64,000 bases of DNA from RPQJ01 sp963777725. GTDB taxonomy: Bacteria; Pseudomonadota; Gammaproteobacteria; Steroidobacterales; Steroidobacteraceae. The notes beneath the pieces were generated by a model. The model made no database searches. It saw only the letters and a list, made by a program, of their open reading frames with translations, and was not told where the DNA came from. The stretch spans positions 450,728 through 514,727 of the forward strand of contig CAVZRR010000020.1 in the NCBI GenBank assembly GCA_963777725.1, written 5' to 3'. Every line of letters begins with the position of its first letter. Positions within the stretch are counted from its first letter, which is position 1. The translations under genes were made by a program, and so were the position numbers. Shown here piece by piece: positions 11,094 through 19,952 of the stretch.

Positions 11094-12716
11094 CTACATG
11101 CTCTGGTAGTTCGGTCCGGAGCCGCCTTCGGGCGTGGTCCAGGTGATGATCTCGTAGGGATCCTTGATGTCGCAGGCCTTGCAGTGCACGCAGTTCGACG
11201 CGTTGATCTGCAGGCGCCTGCCGCCCGCGCCGTCGTCGACCATCTCGTAGACGTGGGCCGGGCAGAAATGCTGGCAGGGGTTGCCGTATTCCTGCGCGCA
11301 GCGCGTGGCGCAGATGTTCGGGTCGGCCACCTTGAGGTGCACGGGCTGTGATTCCTCGTGCGTGTTGCCCGCGAAGAACACGGCGCTGACGCGATCGCGC
11401 GGCTTCAGGCTGCGCTCGCCCCAGCCGCGGTCCGGCGACGCGATCTGGTCGAGCTTGAGCAGCGCCGAGTGGTCGGCGTGATTCGCGAGCGTCCAGGGCG
11501 AATGGCCCGCCGTCAGTGTCTCGAGCGCGCCGTTCGCGATGCCGAGCCACATGCCGTGCTTGAACCCGGGGCGCACGTTGCGCACCTTGTAGAGTTCCAG
11601 CCCGCCCGGCGACGTGCGCCAGCGCGAGTCGAATCCCGCCGTCGCTGCCGATTCGAGCACGTGCTCGGCCGCGAGGCGGCCCGAGCGCACGGCCTGGTGC
11701 ACGCCCTTGATCTTGGGCACGTTCAACGTGCCGCCGGCATCGCCGACCAGGATCGCGCCGGGCATCTCGAGCGTCGGCATCGATTGCCAGCCGCCCTCGA
11801 CGATCGTGCGCGCGCCGTAAGCGAGCACTTCGCCACCGTCGAGCAGCGACTTGAGACTCGGGTGATTCTTGAACTGCTGGAAGGCCTCGAACGGCTGGAA
11901 GCGCGGGTCGGCATAGTCGAGGCCGACGACGAACCCGACGTACACGCGGTCCTGGTCGAGGTGGTACAGGAAGCTGCCGCCGTAGGTCGCCTGGTCCATC
12001 GGCCAGCCGACCGTGTGCTGGATCATGCCGGGCTCGACGCGCCCCGGGGGCAACTGCCACAGCTCCTTGAAGCCGAGCCCGTAGGTCTGCGGCGACTTGC
12101 CGGCATCGAGCCGGAAGCGCTTGATCAGGATCTTCGCGACGCTGCCACGGCAGCCCTCGGCGACGATCGTGGTCCTGGCACGGATCTCGGGGCCCGGTGC
12201 GAAGTTCGGTCCAGGTGCGCCGTCCTTGTCGAGCCCCATGTCGCCGATGCGCACGCCGGCCACGGCACCCTGGTCGTCGAACAGCGGTGCCGCTGCCGCA
12301 AAGCCCGCGAACACGTCGCAACCGACGGCTTCGGCCTGCGCGCCGAGGTAGGCGACCAGGTTGCCGAGCGAGACGATGAAGTTGCCGTGATTGTTCATCT
12401 GCGGCGGCGTCGGCAGCTTGTAGCGCCTGGTGCGCGTCAGGAACGCGAACTCGTCGCGGCCCGCGGGCACGCGGATGCCCTTGTATTCGTCACGCCACGC
12501 CGGCAGCAGTTCGTCGAGCGGGCCGGGCTCGATCACGGCGCCCGACAGCGCGTGCGCGCCGACCGCCGTCGCTTTCTCGAGCACGCAGACGTTGAGTTCG
12601 GGCTGCAGCTGCTTGAGCCGGATCGCGCAGGCGAGTCCCGCCGGGCCGGCCCCGACGACGACCACGTCGTACTCCATCACGTCGCGTTCGATGTTTTCGA
12701 GTGCCGGATCAGCCAT
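11094..12716 (-). CDS. Electron transfer flavoprotein-ubiquinone oxidoreductase
   Basis: Passes electrons from reduced ETF, loaded by acyl-CoA dehydrogenases, to ubiquinone at the inner membrane. It has 540 residues. The N-terminal FAD site is YDVVVVGAGPAGLACAIRL. The C-terminal 4Fe-4S site has cysteines in CATRC, CQHFC and NCVHCKACDIKDPYEI. ATG 12716 was preferred to ATG 12722 because a GGGG element then sits 7 bases upstream instead of one. The stop is 3 bases before the acetoacetyl-CoA synthetase start. Its place in this operon implies that an FAD-linked dehydrogenation supplies electrons, although no acyl-CoA dehydrogenase or ETF gene lies in the window. Confidence 0.95.
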   Translation of the reverse strand: MADPALENIERDVMEYDVVVVGAGPAGLACAIRLKQLQPELNVCVLEKATAVGAHALSGAVIEPGPLDELLPAWRDEYKGIRVPAGRDEFAFLTRTRRYKLPTPPQMNNHGNFIVSLGNLVAYLGAQAEAVGCDVFAGFAAAAPLFDDQGAVAGVRIGDMGLDKDGAPGPNFAPGPEIRARTTIVAEGCRGSVAKILIKRFRLDAGKSPQTYGLGFKELWQLPPGRVEPGMIQHTVGWPMDQATYGGSFLYHLDQDRVYVGFVVGLDYADPRFQPFEAFQQFKNHPSLKSLLDGGEVLAYGARTIVEGGWQSMPTLEMPGAILVGDAGGTLNVPKIKGVHQAVRSGRLAAEHVLESAATAGFDSRWRTSPGGLELYKVRNVRPGFKHGMWLGIANGALETLTAGHSPWTLANHADHSALLKLDQIASPDRGWGERSLKPRDRVSAVFFAGNTHEESQPVHLKVADPNICATRCAQEYGNPCQHFCPAHVYEMVDDGAGGRRLQINASNCVHCKACDIKDPYEIITWTTPEGGSGPNYQSM

Positions 12717-12809
12717 ATGCATACCCCGATGACGTCTGTGTGGGTCGCCCGTGCCGGCTTCCCTGCATGATCGCGTATCTTAGCCCGGCGGGTCCGCCGT
12801 AGTCCGCGC

Positions 12810-13578
12810 TCAGCGCGGCGCCATCCGGATCGCGCCGTCGAGTCGCACCGTCTCGCCATTCAGCATCGGATTCTCGACGATCTGCCGCACCAGCGCAGCG
12901 TACTCGGCGGGCCGACCCAGTCGCGGCGGGAACGGCACCTGCTTGCCGAGCGATTCCTGCGCCTCGACGGGCAGGGCGGCCATCATCGGCGTCATGAAGA
13001 GTCCCGGCGCGATGGTCACGACCCGGATGCCGAAAGCCGCGAGCTCGCGGGCCATCGGCAGCGTCATGCCGACCACGCCGCCTTTCGATGCGGCATAGGC
13101 CACCTGGCCGACCTGGCCGTCGAACGCGGCGACCGACGCCGTCATCACGATCGCGCCGCGCTCGCCCTCGGCGTTCGGCGCGTTCTTCTGCATCGCGGCC
13201 GCGGCCGCCTTGCAGACGAGCAGCGTGCCGACGAGGTTGATCTCGATGACCTTGCGAAAGAAGTCGCCGGGCATCGGCCCGTCCTTGCCGACCAGGCGCT
13301 TCGGCCAGCCGACGCCGGCGCAGTTCACGGCCAGGTTGATGCCGCTCCATCGTCGCCGTGGCGCTCGCCACCGCGGCGTCGACCGCGGCCTCCGACGTCA
13401 CGTCGGTTGCGACGAAGGTGGCCTGGTGACCGAGCTTCGCGGCCGTCGCATTGCCGGCGTCGGCATTGACGTCGAGCAGCACGACGCGGCCGCCCGCCGC
13501 GACGATGCACTCGGCAACGGCTTGCCCGAGCCCGGAGGCACCACCGGTGATGATCGCGCGCGTGTCCTGGATCTGCAT
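12810..13578 (-). CDS. Short-chain 3-hydroxyacyl-CoA dehydrogenase-like protein (frameshifted)
   Basis: Resembles the HSD17B10 type of short-chain dehydrogenase, which oxidises 3-hydroxyacyl-CoA or 2-methyl-3-hydroxybutyryl-CoA with NAD+. It starts at ATG 13578 (MQIQDTRAIITGGASGLGQA, the Rossmann glycine motif). After a +1 shift near 13348 the protein continues MNCAGVGWPKRLVGKDGPM, then VMTASVAAFDGQVGQVAYAA with SKGG, giving the catalytic Ser-Tyr-Lys. The 769-base span is one base over a whole number of codons, as expected for a single inserted base. It starts 2 bases after the upstream dehydrogenase gene stops, so the two are co-transcribed. Confidence 0.85.
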
Positions 13579-13580
13579 GG

Positions 13581-14342
13581 TCAGAGCCTCAGGCCGCCAT
13601 CGATGTCGATGCTGCGACCGTTGAAGTAGTCGTTCTCGGCGATGAAGACGGCCGCCTGGGCGATCTCCTCCGGCAGGCCGAGCCGCTTCAGCGGCACGGG
13701 TGCCGTCACCTTCTCGAGCATCTCGGGCGGCATGCCGGCGAGCAGGTCGGTGCGCGTGAAGCCGGGCGCGATCGAAGCCGCGCGAATGCCGAAGCGCGCG
13801 AGCTCGCGGGCCCAGACGACGGCCATCGCGGTGACGCCGGCCTTGGCCGCCGAATAATTGCTCTGGCCCGGGTTGCCCGCCTTGGAGATGCTCGCGATGT
13901 TGATGATCACGCCGCCGTGACCGAGCTTGATCATCCGCTCGGCCGCCTCGCGTCCGCACAGGAAGACTCCGGTCAGGTTCACGTCGATGACGGCCTGCCA
14001 CTGGTCGAGCCCCATCTTGCCGACCACGGCTCCGTCCTTGACCTTGACCAGCAGGCCGTCCTTGATGATGCCCGCGTTGTTGACCATCACGTCGAGCCGG
14101 CCGAAGTCGGCGACGGCCTGGTCGAGCGCGGCGATGACCTGGTCTTCCTTGGCGACGTTCGCGGCATAGACGCGCACGTCGGCGCCGCGCGCGGCGAGCT
14201 CGGCCCGGGCGGATTCGAGATCCGACGGCGCCAGGTCGACCAGCGCGATCCGCGCGCCGCGTTCTGCGAATGCCGTCGCGATCGCCTTGCCGATGCCACG
14301 GGCACCCCCGGTGACGGCGACGACTTTGTCCTTGATCTGCAT
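13581..14342 (-). CDS. Short-chain dehydrogenase/reductase, FabG-like
   Basis: 253 residues, full length for a classical SDR. The cofactor motif TGGARGIGKAIA follows the start; NNAG and the catalytic serine in INIASISKAG are next. YSAAKAG provides the Tyr and Lys. The C-terminus IDIDGGLRL is typical of oxoacyl or hydroxyacyl reductases. It lies 27 bases downstream of the thiolase gene and 2 bases before the next dehydrogenase, inside the putative acyl-CoA operon. It could be an acetoacetyl-CoA or 3-oxoacyl-CoA reductase; the exact substrate cannot be read. The resemblance to FabG is of the general type and does not imply a role in fatty-acid synthesis. Confidence 0.88.
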   Translation of the reverse strand: MQIKDKVVAVTGGARGIGKAIATAFAERGARIALVDLAPSDLESARAELAARGADVRVYAANVAKEDQVIAALDQAVADFGRLDVMVNNAGIIKDGLLVKVKDGAVVGKMGLDQWQAVIDVNLTGVFLCGREAAERMIKLGHGGVIINIASISKAGNPGQSNYSAAKAGVTAMAVVWARELARFGIRAASIAPGFTRTDLLAGMPPEMLEKVTAPVPLKRLGLPEEIAQAAVFIAENDYFNGRSIDIDGGLRL

Positions 14343-14369
14343 GCGGGGGCCTCGTCGGAATGTGGCGGG

Positions 14370-15551
14370 TCAGTCGGCGATCTCGATCGCGATCGCGGTG
14401 GCCTCGCCGCCGCCGATGCACTGCGAGGCGATGCCGCGCTTCAAGCCGCGCTTCCTGAGCGCGTGCACGAGCGTCGTCACGAGCCGCGCGCCGGTCGCGC
14501 CGATCGGGTGGCCGAGCGCGCAGGCGCCGCCGTTGACGTTGACGCGGGCGAGGTCGAGCCCGAGGTCGCGGGCCGCGGCCATCGTGACGACGGCGAAAGC
14601 CTCGTTGATCTCGTAGAGGTCGACCTCGGAGGCCTTCCATCCGGCGCGATCGAGCGTCTTCTGGATCGCGGGCCCCGGAGCGGTGGTGAACCACTCGGGC
14701 GCCTGGGCGTGGCTGGCGTAGGCGACGATGCGCGCGATCGGGCGCAGGCCGCCGGCCGCGGCCGCAGATTCGCTCGCGACCACGAGCGCGGCGGCGCCGT
14801 CGGAGATCGACGAGGAGGAGGCCGCGGTCACCGTGCCGTCCTTGCGGAAGGCGGGCTTCAGCGTCGGGATCTTGTCGATGTCGAGCGCAAACGGCGTCTC
14901 GTCCTGCGCGACGACCTGCTCGCCCTTGCGGGTCTTGAACGTGACGGGAGCGACCTCCGCGATGAAGTCGCCGTCACGCACCGCGCGCTGCGCGCGCCGC
15001 ACGGATTCGGCTGCGAACGCGTCCTGCGCCGCGCGCGTGAAGCCGTACTTGTCCGCAGTCGCGTCGGCGAAGCAACCCATGGCCTGGCCGTCCCACGGGC
15101 TCTGCAGGCCGTCGTAGAACATGTGGTCGATCAGCTCGGAGTGACCCATGCGATAGCCGGCGCGCGCCTTGAGCAGCAGGTAGGGCGCATTGCTCATCGA
15201 TTCGAGGCCGCCCGCCAGCGAAAGTCGCGCATGGCCGGCCAGGATCTGGTCGGACGCGATCATCAGCGCCTTCATGCCCGAGCCGCACATCTTGTTGACC
15301 GTCGTCGCCGGGACGGACTGCGCGAGGCCCGCAGCGAGTGCCGCCTGTCGAGCCGGCGCCTGGCCGAGGCCCGCCGGCAGCACGCAACCGAAGATCACTT
15401 CTTCGACCGCGTCGCCGCTCACGCCCGCATCCGCGAGCGCCGCGCGTGCGGCGGCGGCGCCGAGCTGGGGCGCGCTCACGGCGGACAGCGCTCCCTGGAA
15501 ACTGCCGATCGGCGTGCGGCGCGCCGAGAGGATCACGATCTTTTCTTGCAT
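14370..15551 (-). CDS. Acetyl-CoA C-acetyltransferase (thiolase)
   Basis: Cleaves acetoacetyl-CoA, or condenses two acetyl-CoA, in the cytoplasm. It has 393 residues, the normal length. The nucleophilic Cys89 is in VNKMCGSGMKA, the catalytic His in NGGACALGHPIGATGAR, and the second Cys in SQCIGGGEATA. It is the first enzyme gene after tetR, with a 105-base gap that could hold a promoter. Acetoacetyl-CoA synthetase further along the operon would supply its substrate. A broader beta-ketothiolase specificity, such as 2-methylacetoacetyl-CoA, fits the neighbouring HSD17B10-like gene but is only inferred. Confidence 0.93.
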   Translation of the reverse strand: MQEKIVILSARRTPIGSFQGALSAVSAPQLGAAAARAALADAGVSGDAVEEVIFGCVLPAGLGQAPARQAALAAGLAQSVPATTVNKMCGSGMKALMIASDQILAGHARLSLAGGLESMSNAPYLLLKARAGYRMGHSELIDHMFYDGLQSPWDGQAMGCFADATADKYGFTRAAQDAFAAESVRRAQRAVRDGDFIAEVAPVTFKTRKGEQVVAQDETPFALDIDKIPTLKPAFRKDGTVTAASSSSISDGAAALVVASESAAAAGGLRPIARIVAYASHAQAPEWFTTAPGPAIQKTLDRAGWKASEVDLYEINEAFAVVTMAAARDLGLDLARVNVNGGACALGHPIGATGARLVTTLVHALRKRGLKRGIASQCIGGGEATAIAIEIAD

Positions 15552-15656
15552 GGCGGGTGTCTCCGGCGACCTGTGACCGTAATCGACCGAGTGTAAGCCG
15601 GTGGTATTTTGCAGCGCAAGACGAGTGCGGCCGCCCGCGCTGGGCGCCCGTGGCGT

Positions 15657-16352
15657 TCAGGACGTCCGGGCGGCTCGCGCTGTCGCCGCACGCGTCCGCG
15701 GCAGGAAGCCGTGCTCAAACACGGCGACGAATGCGTCGGCGATGTCTGCTGCGGTCATCGGTTCGTCGGGGCGGTACCAGTGCGCGATCCAGTTGAGGGC
15801 TCCCGCGAGCGCGAATGCCGCGATCTTCGCATCGCAGGGCTCGATCGAACCGTCGGTCATGCCGGCCTGCAGCAGGCCGCGGATTCCCTGGTCGATCTCC
15901 GACTTGAGCGTGTTGATCTGGCGCCGCATGGCCGGGCGAAGATCCTGGTCGTGCGCCCGGACCATGCACCAGCCGTACTCGGAGGCGATGGCCAGCGCGT
16001 AGCCGCGAACCACCGCGTTCAGCCGTTCGCGGCCTGAGCCACCGGCACGGTCGGCCGCGCGAAAAGCCTCGCGGATCGGATGCAGGCCGGCGAGGAAGCA
16101 CTCGAACAGCAGTTGCTCCTTGTTCTCGACGTAGTAGTACACGGTCGGCTTGGTCACGCCGAGGTCCGCGGCAATATCGTCGAGCGAAGTGTGGTGGTAG
16201 CCACGCGCGTTGAAAGCGCGGGCCGCGGCCCGGATCACCGCGTCGCGCTTCACGTCGTGGTCGCGTGGCCGGCGCCGGCGGCCGGACCAGGGCGAGACCT
16301 CCGTATCCGGGTCCTCGGTCGGGGCAATGCTGCGACGCGTGGTAGCGGCCAT
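15657..16352 (-). CDS. TetR-family transcriptional regulator
   Basis: 231 residues. After a basic N-terminal tail, the helix-turn-helix lies at about residues 40-85: IRAAARAFNARGYHHTSLDD, then DLGVTKPTVYYYVENKEQLL. The C-terminal ligand domain includes WCMVRAHDQDLRPAMRRQIN. It diverges from icmF across 132 bases that contain a directly repeated 15-base motif at 16416-16448, a natural operator. TetR repressors next to acyl-CoA pathway genes usually sense acyl-CoA esters; this is inference here. It probably controls both the minus-strand operon and icmF. Confidence 0.9.
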   Translation of the reverse strand: MAATTRRSIAPTEDPDTEVSPWSGRRRRPRDHDVKRDAVIRAAARAFNARGYHHTSLDDIAADLGVTKPTVYYYVENKEQLLFECFLAGLHPIREAFRAADRAGGSGRERLNAVVRGYALAIASEYGWCMVRAHDQDLRPAMRRQINTLKSEIDQGIRGLLQAGMTDGSIEPCDAKIAAFALAGALNWIAHWYRPDEPMTAADIADAFVAVFEHGFLPRTRAATARAARTS

Positions 16353-16415
16353 CGTGTTCCTCGCGAGCCCGAAGTAGACAACGCAACCGGTTGACGGGCT
16401 TCCGGCCGCTCATCA

Positions 16416-16448
16416 TACTCGTTGGTAAGATCCTACTCAACGGTAGGA
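16416..16448. promoter_or_regulatory. Candidate TetR operator: directly repeated motif
   Basis: Two copies of TACTCnnnGGTAnGA lie 18 bases apart (16416-16430 and 16434-16448), so the repeats fall on nearly the same helical face pattern. Each is also an imperfect palindrome (TAC...GTA). The second copy sits directly upstream of the icmF -10 box, so a bound repressor would block RNA polymerase. Confidence 0.55.
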
Positions 16449-16449
16449 A

Positions 16450-16455
16450 TAGACT
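16450..16455 (+). promoter_or_regulatory. Candidate -10 box for icmF
   Basis: TAGACT lies 29 bases before the icmF start and directly abuts the second operator repeat. No good -35 match is visible at 17-18 bases upstream. Confidence 0.4.
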
Positions 16456-16484
16456 GTGCGGCATAGCTGAGCAGGGGAAGGCGC

Positions 16485-19400
16485 ATGAGCGACGGCAGGA
16501 CGGTCGGCGGTACGGCGCGGCAGGTTCCGGACGCGCAGCCCGAAGCGGCGCCATTGCGCTTCGTCAGCGCAGCCTCGCTGTTCGATGGCCACGACGCCGC
16601 GATCAACATCATTCGTCGGCTGCTGCAGTCGCACGGGGCCGAAGTCGTGCACCTCGGCCACAACCGCAGCGTCGCCGACATCGTCCGGGCCGCGATCCAG
16701 GAAGACGCCGACGGCATCGCGGTCAGCTCGTACCAGGGCGGCCACAACGAGTACTTCCGCTACATGGTCGACATGCTGCGCGAGCGCGGCGCCGGCCACA
16801 TCCGCATCGTGGTGGGCGGCGGCGGCACGATCGCGCCGCACGAGATCGCGGAGCTCGAGGCGTACGGCGTCGAGCGGATCTACACGCCCGAGGACGGACG
16901 CAAGCTCGGCCTCGACGGCATGATCGAGGACGTGATCCGCCGCGTGCGGCTCGCGACCCGGCCGGCGTTCGAGTTCGGGCCGATGGGGCCGCGTGACCAG
17001 CAGCAGATCGCGCGAGCGATTTCTGCGCTGGAACTCGCCGAGGCACCGACCGCACTGCGCGAGACGTTGCGCAAGTCGGGCGCCCGCACGCGCGCGCGCG
17101 CCGGTGCTCGGCATCACCGGCACCGGGGGGGCGGGCAAGTCGAGCCTCACCGACGAGTTGCTGTTGCGCGTCGTCCGCAATTTTCCCGATCGCAACGTGG
17201 CCGTCGTCGCGATGGACCCGACGCGCCGGCGCAGCGGTGGCGCGCTGCTCGGCGACCGGATCCGGATGAACTCGCTCGCCGCCGAGCAGGTCTTCATGCG
17301 CTCGCTGGCGACTCGCCGCCAGAACCTCGCGACGAGCGCGGTGCTCGCCGACGTGCTCGAGCTGCTGCGCTATGCCGGCTTCGACCTGATCGTCGTCGAG
17401 ACGGCGGGCATCGGCCAGAGCGATTCGGAGATCGTCGACCTCGTCGACGTGCCGCTCTACGTGATGACCAGCGAATACGGCGCGGCGAGCCAGCTCGAGA
17501 AGATCGACATGCTCGATTTCGCCGAGCTGATCGCGCTCAACAAGTTCGAGAAGCGCGGCGCCGAAGACGCGCTGCGCGACGTCCGCAAGCAGTGGAAGCG
17601 CAACCACACTGCGTTCCAGACGCCGGACGCAGACGTGCCGGTGTACCCGACCATTGCGAGTCGCTTCAATGACCCGGGTGTCAATCGCCTGTTCGCCGCC
17701 GTGTGCCGCAAGCTCGAAGCGAAATCGGGCGAGGGCGGGCGGTCGTGGGCTGTCACCGATCCCGGACCGACCGAACTCGTCGAGCGTCACGCGCTGATCC
17801 CGGCGAGCCGCACGCGTTATCTCGCCGAGATCACGGCCAATGGCCGTCGCGCCCGTGAAGACCTGCAGCATCGCGCCGAGGCGGCGGGTCGTGCGCACAG
17901 TCTCTACGAGGCGCTGCGAACACTCGACGATCCGGCGCTGCCCGCGCCACTGGACCGTTACCGCGACGAGACGCTGGCGGACGCGTCCGATCCGGCCCGT
18001 GCCCGGCTGCGCGCCGCGTACCACGATGCCCTCGATGCGATGGGCACCGAGTCGATCGACCTGCTGCGGCGCTGGCCGGCGCTGGCGAAATCCGCGACCG
18101 ATGCGGAGTTCAGCTACGTCGTGCGAGGTCGCGAGATCCGCGGCGAGAACTACTCCGAGACCCTGAGCCACAACCGCGTGCCGAAGCTCGCGGTGCCGAA
18201 ATTGCGGGACTGGGGCGACCTGCTGACGTTCCTGCTCAAGGAACACCTGCCGGGTCACTTCCCGTATACGGCGGGCGTCTACCCCTACCGGCGCGCGGAG
18301 GAGGACCCGACGCGGATGTTCGCAGGGGAGGGTGGACCCGAACGCACCAACCGGCGCTTCCACTATCTTGCGGCCGGTCATGGCGCGGCGCGCCTGTCGA
18401 CGGCCTTCGACTCGACGACGCTCTACGGCGAGGACCCGGACGAGCGCCCGGACATCTACGGCCGCATCGGCAATTCCGGCGTCTCGATCGCCACGCTCGA
18501 CGACATGAAGAAGCTCTATTCGGGCTTCGATCTGTGCGCGCCGACGACCTCGGTCTCGATGACGATCAACGGACCCGCGCCGATGATCCTGGCGATGTAC
18601 ATGAACACCGCGGTGGACCAGCGTGTCGAGCGGCACCTGCGCGACGCGGGCCGCTGGGCCGAGGCCGAGCAGAAGATCGCGGCGCTGTACCGCGATCGCG
18701 AGCGACCGCGCTACCAGGGCGAGCTGCCGGCGGGACACGATGGCTCGGGACTCGGCCTGCTCGGCGTCACCGGCGACCAGCTCGTCGATCGGGAGACCTA
18801 CGAGCGGATCCGGGCCGAAGCGCTGTCGCTGGTGCGCGGCACCGTGCAGGCCGACATCCTCAAGGAGGACCAGGCGCAGAACACCTGCATCTTCTCGACC
18901 GAGTTCGCGCTCCGGATGATGGGCGACGTGCAGCAGTACTTCAATGACTGCAACGTGCGCAATTTCTACTCGGTGTCGATCTCCGGCTACCACATCGCCG
19001 AGGCCGGCGCGAATCCGGTCTCGCAGCTCGCGTTCACGCTCGCCAACGGCTTCACGATCGTCGAGTACTACCTCGCGCGCGGCATGAAGATCGACGAGTT
19101 CGCGCCCAACCTGTCGTTCTTCTTCTCGAACGGCATGGATCCCGAGTATGCGGTGATCGGCCGCGTCGCGCGGCGCATCTGGGCCCGCGCGATGCGCGAC
19201 CTCTACGGCGGCGGACCGCGTTCGCAGATGTTGAAGTACCACATCCAGACGTCGGGCCGCAGCCTGCACGCGCGCGAGATCCAGTTCAACGACATCCGCA
19301 CGACGCTGCAGGCGCTCTATGCGCTGTTCGACAACTGCAACAGCCTGCACACGAATGCCTACGACGAGGCGATCACGACGCCGACCGAGGAATCAGTCCG

Positions 19401-19935
19401 GCGCGCGGTCGCGATCCAGCTGATCATCAACAAGGAGCTCGGACTCAACCGCACGCAGAACCCGTGGCAGGGCTCGTTCGCCATCGACGACCTGACCGAC
19501 CTCGTCGAGGAAGCCGTCTACCGGGAGTTCGACCGGCTGTCCGAACGCGGCGGCGTGCTCGGCGCGATGGAGACGATGTACCAGCGCAGCCGGATCCAGG
19601 AGGAGAGCCTCTACTACGAGACGCTGAAGCACGACGGTCGGCTGCCCATCGTCGGCGTCAACACGTTCCTTGGCGCCGACGACGCCGGTGAGATTGCCAA
19701 TGCCGAGTTGATCCGTTCCTCGGAGGAGGAAAAGCGCGACCAGGTCGTGGCCGTGCGCGCGTTCCTCGAGCGCAATGCCGCGCAGCGACCGGAGGCCCTG
19801 CGGCGCCTGCAGGCCGCTGCCGCCAGCGGCGGTAACGTGTTTGCCGAGCTGATGGAGAGCGTCAAGGTCGCGTCGCTCGGCAGCATTTCGCGGGCGCTTT
19901 ATGACGTCGGTGGGCAGTATCGGCGCAGCATGTGA
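16485..19935 (+). CDS. icmF: Fused isobutyryl-CoA mutase IcmF (frameshifted)
   Basis: An adenosylcobalamin-dependent carbon-skeleton mutase with its own G-protein chaperone. Domain order is B12-binding (SLFDGHDAAINII, His36), then the MeaI-type GTPase (GITGTGGAGKSSLTDEL), then the substrate-binding mutase barrel (SVSMTINGPAPMILAMYMNT). That order is diagnostic of IcmF; methylmalonyl-CoA mutase has the B12 domain last. The product interconverts isobutyryl- and butyryl-CoA, or pivalyl- and isovaleryl-CoA. The span is about 1,150 codons. A net +1 shift sits in the CG-dinucleotide run at 17088-17101, between the B12 and GTPase domains. The flanking frames join naturally (RTRAPVLGITG), so the gene was probably intact. 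It diverges from tetR. Confidence 0.93.
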
Positions 19936-19952
19936 CTCGCTTGCGCTTCGCG

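Noticed and set aside
16723..19350. 875-codon open frame opposite icmF
   Set aside because: High-GC antisense frame with no family motifs; the opposite strand carries a full mutase.
16485..19935. Methylmalonyl-CoA mutase
   Set aside because: The B12 domain is N-terminal and a GTPase domain is fused in the middle, the order of IcmF.
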